This document shows, one piece after another, positions 33,150-42,715 of a stretch of DNA of 64,000 nucleotides. Within the stretch, counting starts at the first letter, position 1; each line of letters starts with the position of its first letter. The position numbers and the translations under genes were made by a program. Location of the stretch: the NCBI GenBank assembly GCA_964427875.1, contig CAYRVX010000003.1:65864-129863 (forward strand), in the 5' to 3' direction. Below the pieces are notes generated by a model. The model searched no databases. It was not told the DNA's origin and saw nothing but the letters and a program-made list of their open reading frames with translations. Origin of the DNA: CAYRVX01 sp964427875. Lineage in GTDB: Bacteria; Planctomycetota; Phycisphaerae; SM23-33.

Positions 33150-34268
33150 ATGAAAGTGGCGGACATTGTCAGGGTCATCGAGTCGCTGGCGCCCCCCGAG
33201 CTTGCCGAAGAGGGGGACAATGTGGGTCTGCTGGTGGGCGACCTGGCCGGCAGCGTCAGGAAAGTGATGGTCTGCATGGACCTGACGGAGGCCGTCCTGG
33301 CCGAGGCCATTCGTCTCCGCGCCCAGATGGTGATCGCCCATCACCCGCCCATCTTCAGATCGATCTCTCGGGTGACGGCCGACGAGGCCCCCGTGACGTA
33401 TGAGGCGGTCCGGCGCGGGTTGGCGATCTACGCAGCCCACACGAATCTCGACGCCGCCCCGGGCGGCGTGAGCGACGTGCTGGCGGACGTTCTGCAACTG
33501 GTGGACCGCCGCCCATTGGAGCCCATCGTGCGGCAGGAACGCTGCAAGGTCGTGGTCTTCGTGCCGCCGGACGAGCTGCCCCGGGTGGCCAACGCCGCCT
33601 TTGCCGCAGGGGCCGGGCGCATCGGAAACTACCACGACTGCGCCTTCTTCTGCCACGGCATCGGATCGTTCTACGGCGACAGCTCCGCGCGCCCGGCCAT
33701 CGGCGACGCCGCCCGTCACGAGGTCACCGAGGAACTGCGCCTGGAGGTGATCTGTCCGCGGTCCGGCGCCGCGGCCGTCTGCCAGGCCATCCGCGCCGCC
33801 CACAGCTACGAGGAGCCCGCAATCGATACGTACGTGCTCGAGGACTCCCCCGTCGGCTGCGGCCTGGGACGCATCGGCAGGCTGAAACGACCCGTGACCG
33901 TCCAGACACTCGTCAATCGCCTCAAGAAGGCGACGGGCCTGAAAAGGGTCCTTCTGGCCGCCGCGTCAGGCGAGAAGAACGGGGATCGCAAGGGCATGCT
34001 GGTGACGACGGCCGCCTGCTTCGGCGGCTCAGGAGGCCCGGTCTTCAGAAAGGCCGTCTCCCAGGGCGCCACGTTCTACGTCACCGGCGAGTTGAGCCAC
34101 CACGACGCGATCGATGCCGTGGCCGCCGGGACCACGGTCGTCTGCCTGGGCCACGGCCACTCCGAACGGCTCGCAATGACACGCCTGGCGGAGCGACTGG
34201 CCGAGCAGCTCCCAAAGCTCGGGACCGTGGTCTCCCAGCGAGACAAGGACCCGTATGTTATCGTGTAG
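33150..34268 (+). CDS. Nif3-like dinuclear metal center protein
   Basis: This 372-residue protein is of the Nif3/YbgI/YqfO family. It has the N-terminal metal-binding segments (EGDNVGLLVGD, MVIAHHPPIF, AAHTNLDAAPGGVSD) and the C-terminal ones (TGELSHHDAIDAV, CLGHGHSE). Between them is an inserted PII/CutA-like domain at about 135-230, as in Bacillus YqfO. Family members form hexameric rings with two metal ions per subunit. Some databases label them GTP cyclohydrolase type 2, but the physiological reaction is uncertain. The ATG at 33150 follows AAGGAG at 33138-33143 and the upstream aminotransferase by 19 bp. Confidence 0.9.
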   Translation: MKVADIVRVIESLAPPELAEEGDNVGLLVGDLAGSVRKVMVCMDLTEAVLAEAIRLRAQMVIAHHPPIFRSISRVTADEAPVTYEAVRRGLAIYAAHTNLDAAPGGVSDVLADVLQLVDRRPLEPIVRQERCKVVVFVPPDELPRVANAAFAAGAGRIGNYHDCAFFCHGIGSFYGDSSARPAIGDAARHEVTEELRLEVICPRSGAAAVCQAIRAAHSYEEPAIDTYVLEDSPVGCGLGRIGRLKRPVTVQTLVNRLKKATGLKRVLLAAASGEKNGDRKGMLVTTAACFGGSGGPVFRKAVSQGATFYVTGELSHHDAIDAVAAGTTVVCLGHGHSERLAMTRLAERLAEQLPKLGTVVSQRDKDPYVIV

Positions 34269-34286
34269 TGTCGAGCAGTACCCACG

Positions 34287-35594
34287 TCACCGGCGGGTCC
34301 GGTCGTCTGGTTTCTCCTGCTCTTCGTCCAGTTGGAAGAGGTCGCGCAGCGCGGCGACGTGCGCGCGAGCGGTGTCGGAGCCCGCGGCGCTCCGTAGGCG
34401 CTGCGTGCAAGTGTGCAGCATCCTGCGAATGGTTCGGTGAAGGGCCCGCTGGAGGATCTCGATGTCCTCGTCGGCGTCCTCGTGCCCGCTGAGTTTGTTT
34501 CGGGCGTCAGCCAGCTCTTCAGCGGCGATCTCCTCCATGGAGCGATACAACGCTTCGATCGTCGGCGTGACGTTCCGGACGTTGAGGGCGGAGAGGAACT
34601 CGTTGACGTGCTCGGCAATGATGCCGTCCGCGGCGCCGCGCTGGCCTTGCCGCAACTTCAGGTTGCCCTGAACGATCCGGTCCAGGTCGTCGATGTTGTA
34701 GAGGAAGACGTTCTCGACCTGCCCGGCGCCCGGCTCAACGTCCCGCGGGACGGCGATGTCCACGATCAGCAGGGGACGGTAAAGGCGACGGTCCTGCACC
34801 AGGCGGATCATCTCCGCCGTGAGGACGGGCTCCGTGGCGCCGGTGGAGGTGAGCACGACATCGGCCTCGGCGAGGTGATCGCCCAACTGCTCGAAGTGGC
34901 CCGCGCAGCCGCCGCAGGCTTCGGCAAGGCGCTCGGCGCGGTCTCGGCTGCGGTTGACCACGACGATGCGTCCGGCCCCGAGCCGCCGGAGCTGCTGGAG
35001 CATCAGCTCGTTCATCTTCCCCGCCCCCACGTTCAGCACGCATTTGCCCTCCAGCGTTTCGAACAGTTGCCGGACGAACTCGATGGCCACCGACGCGACC
35101 GAGACTTTTCCCACTGCGATGTCCGTCTCGGTGCGGATGTGCTTGGCCACGTGAAATGCGCCCTGGAACAACTCGTTCATCACGGCGCGGGCACAGTCGG
35201 CCTGAACGGCCTCGGCGTAGGCGCCCTTGATCTGGGAGACGATCTGGGCCTCGCCGGGCACGAGGCTGTCGAGCCCGGCGGCCACGGCGAAGAGGTGCCC
35301 GATGGCTTCGCCGTCGGCCAACGTGTAGAGGGCTTCGTCGAACCCGCCCGGCGCGAGCGAATGGAACTCGCAGAGCCAGTTGCGAAGCTCCTCCGCCCGT
35401 GGATGGCCGTGGACTGGCCTGGTGGTGTATACCTCCGTCCGGTTGCACGTGGAGAGAATCGCGAACTCCGCGTCGGCCCAACGCTCGCGCAGGTCGCGGA
35501 GCGCCTCACGCCGCTGGGACGCGCCCAGCGCCAGCTTCTCTCTTACGGCCACGTGGGCCGATCTGTGGCTTGCGCCAATGCAGAGGATTCGCAT
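34287..35594 (-). CDS. hemA: Glutamyl-tRNA reductase
   Basis: This 435-residue enzyme commits glutamate to tetrapyrrole synthesis by reducing Glu-tRNA to glutamate-1-semialdehyde. The catalytic cysteine is C50 in STCNRTEVY, exactly where E. coli HemA has it. SHRSAHVAVRE (substrate pocket), GEAQIVSQIKGAY and the NADPH-binding VLNVGAGKMNELM segments follow in order. The ATG at 35594 lies two bases after the stop of the hemX-like gene, showing coupling. The frame stays open further upstream, but that extension only overlaps hemX. Upstream in the same operon are HemX and the precorrin-2 dehydrogenase, a common haem/sirohaem arrangement. Confidence 0.95.
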   Translation of the reverse strand: MRILCIGASHRSAHVAVREKLALGASQRREALRDLRERWADAEFAILSTCNRTEVYTTRPVHGHPRAEELRNWLCEFHSLAPGGFDEALYTLADGEAIGHLFAVAAGLDSLVPGEAQIVSQIKGAYAEAVQADCARAVMNELFQGAFHVAKHIRTETDIAVGKVSVASVAIEFVRQLFETLEGKCVLNVGAGKMNELMLQQLRRLGAGRIVVVNRSRDRAERLAEACGGCAGHFEQLGDHLAEADVVLTSTGATEPVLTAEMIRLVQDRRLYRPLLIVDIAVPRDVEPGAGQVENVFLYNIDDLDRIVQGNLKLRQGQRGAADGIIAEHVNEFLSALNVRNVTPTIEALYRSMEEIAAEELADARNKLSGHEDADEDIEILQRALHRTIRRMLHTCTQRLRSAAGSDTARAHVAALRDLFQLDEEQEKPDDRTRR

Positions 35595-35596
35595 TC

Positions 35597-36412
35597 TTAC
35601 GTCTTCGGTATAAGCATGCTGGCCACGAGCACGACGACGAGCAGGCCGAACCCGACGATTGAGAGGATCGCCACGGCCCGGCCGCGAAATCGCCTGGCGT
35701 AGGCCGCGTGCAGGGCAAACGTGTATAACAGCCACGTCACCGACGCCATCAGCACCTTCGGGTGGGTCGGCCAGTTCCGGAAGTACCCCTCGCGTTCGGG
35801 CTGGAATGCGCCCGCCAGTCCGGCGACGATGGTTGCGGTCACCAGGGCAAAGGCCGCCGGCAGCGCGTGGCGGACGAATCGATCCAGCCGCTCCAAAGGC
35901 GGCAGGGGCCACTTGAAAAGCGCCGGGTCCTTGCCGCGAAGCTGCTTGTGCTTCCTCAGGTATAGCCATCCCCCTGCGGCTGCGGCGGCAAAGCTGATCG
36001 CCGCCGCCACGGCGAACGTCACGTGGGCCACGTTCCAGAAGTCGCGCGTGAAGTCGCGATAGGCAGCCCCGCCCAGGGCAACGGCCAGCACGGACCACGC
36101 GGCCGCCAGCGGCAGCAGGACAAGCCCGGCCCCCGGCAGGGCGTCCACGGCCTTGAAGTACGTCACCACGGCGCCGGTCAGCAGGGCCAGCAGCGTGAAG
36201 GCGTCGATCCCGCTGGACGTGGGAGAATGCCCGCGGGCGAGGCGCAGCACCAGCGTGGCCAGACTTAGGCTGATCCCCGCGGCCAGAGGGATCGACCCCC
36301 ACCGCCCGACCCCTTCGCGTCCCGATCGCCGGCCAATCAGCGCCAGCAGCGCCGCCATCGCGTAGGCCGCCAGGGCCATGAGGCTCAGCAGTCTGGCTTC
36401 CAGAGAAGGCAT
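35597..36412 (-). CDS. hemX: HemX/CcsA-type cytochrome c assembly membrane protein
   Basis: This 271-residue protein has about eight transmembrane helices. The segment DFWNVAHVTFAVAAAISFAAAAAG contains the conserved histidine and tryptophan region of CcsA/HemX proteins. These proteins handle haem in cytochrome c maturation or, as HemX, affect HemA levels in Bacillus. The direct coupling to hemA two bases downstream favours the HemX role; the exact biochemical function is not settled in the family. The upstream sirohaem gene ends 12 bp before its start. Confidence 0.82.
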   Translation of the reverse strand: MPSLEARLLSLMALAAYAMAALLALIGRRSGREGVGRWGSIPLAAGISLSLATLVLRLARGHSPTSSGIDAFTLLALLTGAVVTYFKAVDALPGAGLVLLPLAAAWSVLAVALGGAAYRDFTRDFWNVAHVTFAVAAAISFAAAAAGGWLYLRKHKQLRGKDPALFKWPLPPLERLDRFVRHALPAAFALVTATIVAGLAGAFQPEREGYFRNWPTHPKVLMASVTWLLYTFALHAAYARRFRGRAVAILSIVGFGLLVVVLVASMLIPKT

Positions 36413-36424
36413 AGGTCTTGCCCC

Positions 36425-37042
36425 TTACCGCTCGATCAGTTCCGAGAGTTTCGCGCGGAGCCCGCCGGGTCCGCCCCGGAGGAACTCGCGATGGGTCTCA
36501 TCGCTGACCAACTGCTTCATGATTCTCATGCGGCGCTGCGGATCGTCGACGGTGGCCCTGATCTCCGTGCGGATCTCGTCGAGGGCGGCGGCGAACGGGC
36601 CTACACGTTCGGGCAATTCGCCGGCGATGCGTTCCTTCAGCCAGGCCGACACCCCCGGGGCGGCCCCGCCCGTCCCGACGGCTATGACCACGTCCTCCTC
36701 GTGCACCGTCGCCGGAAGGTAGAAGTCGCACTCCTCCGGCGTGTCGGCGGTATTCACAAGGGCCCCGATCCGGCGGGCGTCCCGTGCGATCCGGGCGTTC
36801 AGGTCCCGATCGTCCGTGCAGGCGAACGCCAGAAAGGCGCCTCCCAGCAGGTCCGCATGATACGGGCGGCGGACGACCTCCAGGTCGCCGAGATCCGCAT
36901 CGGCGTCGATCTGCCGGGCTACAAGCCTCACGAGTGCCTCAGCCCGGCGGAGGGACCTGGCCCTTCGCAGCCCCACCGGGCCGCCGCCCACGACGACGGC
37001 CAACCGGCCGTGAAGGTCCAACATGATCGGATACGTTCTCAT
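36425..37042 (-). CDS. Precorrin-2 dehydrogenase / sirohydrochlorin ferrochelatase-like protein (CysG N-terminal type)
   Basis: This 205-residue protein matches the CysG-B/Met8 family. The Rossmann start MLDLHGRLAVVVGGGPVGLRRA is followed by LAFACTDDRDLNARIARDA and NTADTPEECDFYLPA, and ends in a helical dimer segment. It oxidises precorrin-2 to sirohydrochlorin for sirohaem and may insert iron. The ATG at 37042 is preferred to an upstream ATG at 37066 because GAGGGA lies at a fitting distance. It heads the hemX-hemA operon and follows the pabB-like gene by 45 bp. Confidence 0.88.
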   Translation of the reverse strand: MRTYPIMLDLHGRLAVVVGGGPVGLRRARSLRRAEALVRLVARQIDADADLGDLEVVRRPYHADLLGGAFLAFACTDDRDLNARIARDARRIGALVNTADTPEECDFYLPATVHEEDVVIAVGTGGAAPGVSAWLKERIAGELPERVGPFAAALDEIRTEIRATVDDPQRRMRIMKQLVSDETHREFLRGGPGGLRAKLSELIER

Positions 37043-37087
37043 CCGGACTTCCCTCGGCCACATCATAGCACGAAATGGCCGTGACGG

Positions 37088-38566
37088 TCAGCGGGGAACC
37101 GGCTGGCCGCTCCTCGCCTCGGCAATGGCCTCGAGCATGGCCCGGGCCTTGTGGAGGGTCTCGTGATACTCGTCCAGGGGGTCCGAATCGGCCACGATGC
37201 CGCCACCGACTTGCAGGAGGACCCGCCCGCCGTCGCAGAGGATGGTTCGGATGGCGATGTTCCATTCACACGAACCGTTCACGCCGACGATGCCGATGCA
37301 GCCGGTATAGACGCAGCGTGCCAAGCCCTCCAGTTCGTCGATGATCTCCATGGCTCGGATCTTCGGCGCGCCGGTGATGGACCCGCCGGGGAAGGTCGCT
37401 TTCAGCAGGTCGGCCGGTCCGACGCCTGACCGCAGCAGGCCCTCGACCGTGCCGACCAGATGGAATACGGTGGGGTGGGTCTCCAGGGCTCGGGGCTCGG
37501 TGACGCGGATCGTGCCGTACTCGCAGACGCGCCCGAGGTCGTTCCTCAGCAGATCGACGATCATGGCCAGCTCGGCGTTGTCCTTCGCGCTTGCGACCAG
37601 GTCGGCCTTGGCGGCCGCGTCCACCTCCGGGGAACCGACGCGGGGGCGGGTGCCCTTGATCGGTCGGGTCGTCACGCGACGCCCGCGAACGCGCAGGAAC
37701 AGCTCCGGCGAGCTGGACAGAACGGCGCATCGGGTGCCGGCCTCCTCGAAGTCGAGATAGCACGCATACCACGCGGGGTTCCGGCGGCGGAGCGTGCGGT
37801 AGATCCGCAGCGGGTCGAGCGCGGTCTCGACCTCGAAACGCTGGGAGAGGTTCACCTGAAAGATGTCTCCGGCGGCGATGTAGTCGATGCACCGCCGGAC
37901 GGCCCGGCGGTACTCACTCGGGGTGAAGTTCGGTCTCGCGTCGTCGACGGAGGGGCGTGCGGCGGCGCTGGCGCGCTCGGTGGGTTCAGGGGGCGGTTCG
38001 GGGGGAATGCTGCTTGCGCGACGGATGACGTCGCGGAGGATCGCCCCCCCCCGGCCCGCGCCGCGGGGTGGGCGGGCGAATTTCAGTTCCACCAGCGACG
38101 CCCGGCCGTCCGTGGAATCGTATATCAGCAGCGCGTCATAGAACGCCAGCCGCAGATCGGGCAGGCGGGTGTCCCGAACCGCGGCGCCGGGCAGCCGCTC
38201 TATGTGGCGCCCGACTTCATATCCGACGTAGCCGATCCATCCGGGCACGTAGCCGCCCGTCCCCGGCTGGGACAGCCGAACCAGTGACAGGGCCTTGCCG
38301 AGGGCGGACCAGATCGCCTCGTCACTCCCCGCGCCGAGCACGTTTCCCGCACGGTCGCTCAGGACGCCGTCACGCAGGGTCAGCACTTCCGTCGGCGAGC
38401 AGGCCAGAATGCTGGACCGCCCGTACTCGGGGTGAAAGGCCGAGGAATCCAGCAGGACCGGGTCTTCCGCGTCGCCCATAAGCTCCAGGAGCGCCGCCGG
38501 CGGGTTCCGGAGATCCGCCGCCTCGCCGACCACCTCGGCCTCAAGTGTCGTGTTGCCCAGGAGCAT
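37088..38566 (-). CDS. pabB: Aminodeoxychorismate synthase component I (PabB-like)
   Basis: This 492-residue chorismate-utilising enzyme has the family signatures GDIFQVNLSQRF, PIKGTRPR and FPGGSITGAPKIRAM in order. The lysine K304 in PIKGT is the residue that forms the covalent intermediate in PabB, where anthranilate synthase TrpE has alanine. PabB is therefore the better call. With a PabC-like class IV aminotransferase at 32279 it could supply 4-aminobenzoate for folate. No glutamine amidotransferase (PabA) gene is in the window, so it may be elsewhere or shared with TrpG. Confidence 0.88.
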   Translation of the reverse strand: MLLGNTTLEAEVVGEAADLRNPPAALLELMGDAEDPVLLDSSAFHPEYGRSSILACSPTEVLTLRDGVLSDRAGNVLGAGSDEAIWSALGKALSLVRLSQPGTGGYVPGWIGYVGYEVGRHIERLPGAAVRDTRLPDLRLAFYDALLIYDSTDGRASLVELKFARPPRGAGRGGAILRDVIRRASSIPPEPPPEPTERASAAARPSVDDARPNFTPSEYRRAVRRCIDYIAAGDIFQVNLSQRFEVETALDPLRIYRTLRRRNPAWYACYLDFEEAGTRCAVLSSSPELFLRVRGRRVTTRPIKGTRPRVGSPEVDAAAKADLVASAKDNAELAMIVDLLRNDLGRVCEYGTIRVTEPRALETHPTVFHLVGTVEGLLRSGVGPADLLKATFPGGSITGAPKIRAMEIIDELEGLARCVYTGCIGIVGVNGSCEWNIAIRTILCDGGRVLLQVGGGIVADSDPLDEYHETLHKARAMLEAIAEARSGQPVPR

Positions 38567-38599
38567 GATTCACCTCGGCCGGCAGGTCGCCGGACGGGT

Positions 38600-39649
38600 T
38601 CAGTAATCCTGCTCTCCGTCGAAGTCGGTGCCGCTGCGGAGGAACTGATCCTCCGTCAGTTCGTCGACAGCCTTGGCCGAGGCCGCCACGATGGGATCAT
38701 CGCTGAGCAGGAATCGCTCGATCAGCCTCCTTGCCTTCTTGAGGTCGCCGCGCCCGGTCACCCGGTACTTGACGGCGCCCAGGGCGATAATGGCTTGTGC
38801 TTTCCAGGCGCGGTCCTTCTCGTTCTCGGCCATGTTGAACACGTCCCCGGGCGAGAGGCGCGGCTCGAACGTAATGGGATCGTTGGCCGGAATGTTGTCC
38901 CAGACGATTCGCTTCTTCTTCCGGTAGTTCGCGCTGACCAGACGGAGGGAGCTCTCGTATTGGCGGATCGATTCAAGCCGGTGCCTCGGCGCCCCGGCCC
39001 AGAGCTTGTACAGTTCCTGGAGCCTCTGTAGGGCCGTGGTCTGTATCTCGATGCCCTGCCAGCCGACGTGGGGGAAGGCGCGCTCGCTCAGCACGTGAAC
39101 GCCGTAGATCAACAGGTCCTTGAGGTGCTTTTCGGCCTGGGCGTATTCCTTGCGGTCCCTGTGGATCTGGTAGCACTGGTGCACGCCCACGGCCACCTTG
39201 AAGAGGTGCTCCGCGTGAGCGTGGTGGTATCCGAACTTGAGGTGCTTGGGGCTGTAGAGGAAGCTGTATCGCATATTCTTCTTCTTGGCCCCGTCCGCCA
39301 CGTGGGCGGCGATCTGCTTGCATGCCTTCAGACCGGGGTCGGTCCACGGGTTCTCGGAGGCCACGAGGCCGTCGAAATGGGGGGCGTCGCCGGTGGCCTC
39401 GATGTCGTCGGCGCTGGATATGTATACCTGGACCGCCTTCTGGTAGTCCTCCGCTGCGTTGCCGGGCGCCGTCGGCTCGACCCCGATAACTTCCCTCAAC
39501 GGCACGTCCACCACCTTCAGGTCGAGGAAGCCCGCGACGTTGGTGTCTATCGGCAGGGAGGTCGGCGGGTCGACGATCACGAAGTACGCCACGCCGATCA
39601 CGACGATGATCAGCGCCACTGCCAGTATCCAGCCTGTCTTGCTTCCCAC
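38600..39649 (-). CDS. Membrane-anchored protein of unknown function
   Basis: This 349-residue protein has a single N-terminal transmembrane helix (WILAVALIIVVIGVAYFVIV) and a helical, soluble remainder rich in Lys, Tyr and His. It shows no catalytic or binding signature that I recognise; the repeated helices from about 130 to 330 could be TPR-like. It follows the DUF4091 lipoprotein gene by 26 bp on the same strand, so the two may be co-expressed. It is probably periplasmic, tethered to the inner membrane. Confidence 0.6.
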   Translation of the reverse strand: MGSKTGWILAVALIIVVIGVAYFVIVDPPTSLPIDTNVAGFLDLKVVDVPLREVIGVEPTAPGNAAEDYQKAVQVYISSADDIEATGDAPHFDGLVASENPWTDPGLKACKQIAAHVADGAKKKNMRYSFLYSPKHLKFGYHHAHAEHLFKVAVGVHQCYQIHRDRKEYAQAEKHLKDLLIYGVHVLSERAFPHVGWQGIEIQTTALQRLQELYKLWAGAPRHRLESIRQYESSLRLVSANYRKKKRIVWDNIPANDPITFEPRLSPGDVFNMAENEKDRAWKAQAIIALGAVKYRVTGRGDLKKARRLIERFLLSDDPIVAASAKAVDELTEDQFLRSGTDFDGEQDY

Positions 39650-39675
39650 GTGACGGCTCCCTCAAACGCGCTGGG

Positions 39676-42579
39676 TCATTCCTCGTTCATCGCGGCCGGG
39701 CTGATGAACATGGTACCAAGGTTCCGCGGATCATAGAAGTAACGAGGCGCGCCGGACCAGCTCGACGCCTCGGCGCCCTGGGTGGCATAGCGGGTGAAGT
39801 TGACTCGCCAGAAGGCCTCCTTTGCGCCCTCGCCGAAAGCGGCAAGGGGAACGGCCAGTTCAACGGTCCAGGCGCCCGGGCGCTCGCCAATGGCAACAGC
39901 CGCGAAGCTGGCCCAGGGCCTTGCGCGGCCGAGCGGAGGATCGCAGCCGACGCCTCGCTCACTGATCAGCACGCCGTTGGGCTTGACGATCAGGTGGTAC
40001 AGGTCTTCCGGACCGCCCGCCCTGGCGCCCGGATCAAGGAGGACCTCCACCAGGTCTTCCCCGGCGGCCATCAACTGCTCGTAGTGGACACGGTTGTTGG
40101 GTTTCTTCACCACGCCGGAGAGGTTCGGCTCTTCGCAGCGAAAGGCGATGTAGAGGTTTGTCTCGTCGCGAAGGACAAAGGCCATGGTCCGGCGTTTGGC
40201 GAGGCCGTCGTCCTTGCGCCCCCGCCGGCCAATCAGCCTGAAATCCTTCGCCGTGTTGCCCGCGCGCGGGGGCCAGTCGTCCAGGAGCCCGTCGATCTTC
40301 GGCGGCTCCTTCATTCGCCCGGCGAGGAGGAAGCCGACAGAGGCGACAACGGGGCGGTCCTTTTCCACGTTGCTGGTCAGGCGGATGGGCACGGGCATTC
40401 TGGCGTTGCCCCTCGTCGGCAGCGGGCCCGGCCCCACGGCCTCCAGGCGAACGACCCTGCGCGAAGCGGGCGGGATTCTCGTCGTCAGGCCGGTGGCGGC
40501 CAGGGCCTTCCATCCCCGGGGCAGCTCGCCGAGGCCCGCCCGAAGCTCCACCTCACGGCCGTACTGGTTGAACAGGTCCAACAGAATGGTCACGTGGAGT
40601 TTCTCGGGCGGGACCGTCTCGCTTCCGGGCGCCGGGCGGACCAGAGAGCGGGTCTGCTCGACTTTCAGTGTGCGGGTCTGCTCTCCGAGGCGCTGCCAGG
40701 AGAGTCGATGGGCCAGCGTTCGTGTGCGGGGGGCATGTTCCAGGCTGACCACGGCCTGGACCTCCTCCGCGAGGATGCGTCTGGCGAGCACCCACGTCTG
40801 CCCGTCGCCGGCCCATCCGTCGAGGCGGGGATCGAGGTAATTGTCGCCGATGCCCGCCAGCCCGGCATATCTCACCAGCGAGTTCGTCATGGCGCGGGCC
40901 ACACCGGCCCGCTGACGCTTCTGAAGGATCCAGAGATAGGCGATGTCCTGAAGCCCGCGTCTCATACGCTTCAGCCGGACGGACGGCAGCGGCTCTTCGA
41001 TGCCCGCGATGGTGCCGGGATAGAACAGGCGGGTCTCGCTCCCGGCGATGGGCGCGAAGGGGTCCGTCGACCAGTGCAGGACATCGGGCAGGAAGAGGCC
41101 GGTGCACCGGTACTTCATGCCGAACCAGACCATGGCGCGGACGTCGGCGGGCCTGGCGATCACGCCCAGGCTGGGCATGTAGGGCGGCGTCGCCGGCGCC
41201 AGCCAGACGCCTGCCAGCGGATGTTCCGCTCCGGCGGCCGAGGCGGCGATGGTCGGGTCCAGCATGTCGCCCGGCGGCGCGATGATATCCGTGAGGCCCC
41301 GCAGATTGCTCGGCGCCCGCCAGGGCGCCCCCGGGGGCGCGCTTGGCGGCAGTTGGCAGAGAATTGGCGTGTTCGGATCGACCTTTCTCGCGATGGCCGC
41401 CAGCCGGGCGTACGTCTTGTACGCCTCCGGGCCGGTCCGCCTGCGGCAGGGCCAGAAAAACATCCGCTCACCGGCCTGGGTGTGCTTGGCGAAGTGGTCA
41501 CGACAGGCGGCCAGAAGAGCCGCCACGGTCTCTTCGTACGCTGCGGCCGACAGACCGGCGTAGTACTCGGGCTTCGGCCAGTCCCCGCTCAGCGGCAGCG
41601 GCCAGGCGGCGCAGCCGATCCGGTCGTCGAAGGCCGTACCGTCCAGGTACGGCATCACGACAGCATCGTAGTCCTGCCACTGGAGCTTCACTTCGCCGTC
41701 GGCCGTGCGCTTCATGATGGGACGGACCTGCGTATCGAACAAGTCCAGGCGGTGATCGTGGGCCAGTCGCATCAGCCGTCGGATCAGGACGAGCCCCCGC
41801 CGCACGAGCGGGTTCCTGCGATCCAGGTAGACGGGGTCGAACGGCCGGTCGTCTCTGGTCAGGAACGCGCCGAGCAGTTCTCGGTGGTCGAAGCCTCCCA
41901 AGGCCGGCACCGGCCGTGCGTCGGGCAGCACGAAGGAGTACACCTCCAACCTCAGCGCCGCGGTCCAGTGCTCCCGGCCGGCGGCCGATACGGTGAGCGT
42001 GCCGTTGTAGTCGCCCGCCGCGGCGCCGCGCGGCACGGCCAGGTCGATCCACAAGGCCAATCGGCCGTTGGGGTCAATGTCGAAGGAATGTCCGTCGTCG
42101 GACGCGTTGATCGGCACGAGGGGATCATACGCTCCGGCCGGGGCGGGGACCTCCTCCACCAGACGAAGGTACCACGGCGGATACTCGCTGACCCGCAGCG
42201 GCAACATGCGGAAGGCCCGAATGCTCGCCCCCGGGATCGCCGCGCGGCCGGGGCCGGACAGGGCGGTCCACGCGAGCCTCACGTCTTTCGCGCCGCCGGG
42301 CCCCCCATCGACGACGATCTGAAAGCTGACGGTCTCGTTGGCGGCGGCGAAGAGTGAAATCGTCTTTCGACTGCTGTCGAACAGCCCTTCATCCTCGACC
42401 CTTTTCGTCCGGTCCGTCAGGCCGACCATGTCACTGGCTGCCCAGACCCGAAGCGGCCGACCGCTGATGCCGCCGCTGCCCTGGACGCGCATCTGGATCT
42501 GCTCGCACCCGACGGCAAGACAAGCCGTTGAAACGAGGAGCAAAAGAAACGTCTCTCTGAGAAACGTGCGCTCTTTCAT
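39676..42579 (-). CDS. DUF4091/GH123-like lipoprotein with C-terminal CBM9-type domain
   Basis: This 967-residue exported lipoprotein has a signal peptide ending in the lipobox LAVGC. Residues about 40-220 are a beta-sandwich found ahead of DUF4091 domains. Residues about 240-640 look like a GH123-related TIM-barrel region (FWPCRRRTGPEAYKTYARLAAIARKV). The last 200 residues resemble a CBM9/DOMON sugar-binding fold (KIDGLLDDWPP, FRCEEPNLSG, ELAVPLAAFGEG). Such proteins are common in planctomycetes and are thought to act on polysaccharides at the surface. Catalytic carboxylates cannot be assigned without alignment. Confidence 0.75.
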   Translation of the reverse strand: MKERTFLRETFLLLLVSTACLAVGCEQIQMRVQGSGGISGRPLRVWAASDMVGLTDRTKRVEDEGLFDSSRKTISLFAAANETVSFQIVVDGGPGGAKDVRLAWTALSGPGRAAIPGASIRAFRMLPLRVSEYPPWYLRLVEEVPAPAGAYDPLVPINASDDGHSFDIDPNGRLALWIDLAVPRGAAAGDYNGTLTVSAAGREHWTAALRLEVYSFVLPDARPVPALGGFDHRELLGAFLTRDDRPFDPVYLDRRNPLVRRGLVLIRRLMRLAHDHRLDLFDTQVRPIMKRTADGEVKLQWQDYDAVVMPYLDGTAFDDRIGCAAWPLPLSGDWPKPEYYAGLSAAAYEETVAALLAACRDHFAKHTQAGERMFFWPCRRRTGPEAYKTYARLAAIARKVDPNTPILCQLPPSAPPGAPWRAPSNLRGLTDIIAPPGDMLDPTIAASAAGAEHPLAGVWLAPATPPYMPSLGVIARPADVRAMVWFGMKYRCTGLFLPDVLHWSTDPFAPIAGSETRLFYPGTIAGIEEPLPSVRLKRMRRGLQDIAYLWILQKRQRAGVARAMTNSLVRYAGLAGIGDNYLDPRLDGWAGDGQTWVLARRILAEEVQAVVSLEHAPRTRTLAHRLSWQRLGEQTRTLKVEQTRSLVRPAPGSETVPPEKLHVTILLDLFNQYGREVELRAGLGELPRGWKALAATGLTTRIPPASRRVVRLEAVGPGPLPTRGNARMPVPIRLTSNVEKDRPVVASVGFLLAGRMKEPPKIDGLLDDWPPRAGNTAKDFRLIGRRGRKDDGLAKRRTMAFVLRDETNLYIAFRCEEPNLSGVVKKPNNRVHYEQLMAAGEDLVEVLLDPGARAGGPEDLYHLIVKPNGVLISERGVGCDPPLGRARPWASFAAVAIGERPGAWTVELAVPLAAFGEGAKEAFWRVNFTRYATQGAEASSWSGAPRYFYDPRNLGTMFISPAAMNEE

Positions 42580-42715
42580 CGCAGAGGGATTGTAGCGTCT
42601 GGATGGCGACGAACCAAGTTAGGCGTGGGTCGCGTCGAAGAGGGCGCGCGGGCCCCTGCCGTGATTCCGAGCGAAAACCCGTGCAAAGACCGGCGATTTC
42701 GGCGTTAATGGAAGC

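Noticed and set aside
39994..42357. A 787-codon plus-strand frame
   Set aside because: It is opposite the DUF4091 lipoprotein, which has a lipobox and recognisable domains.
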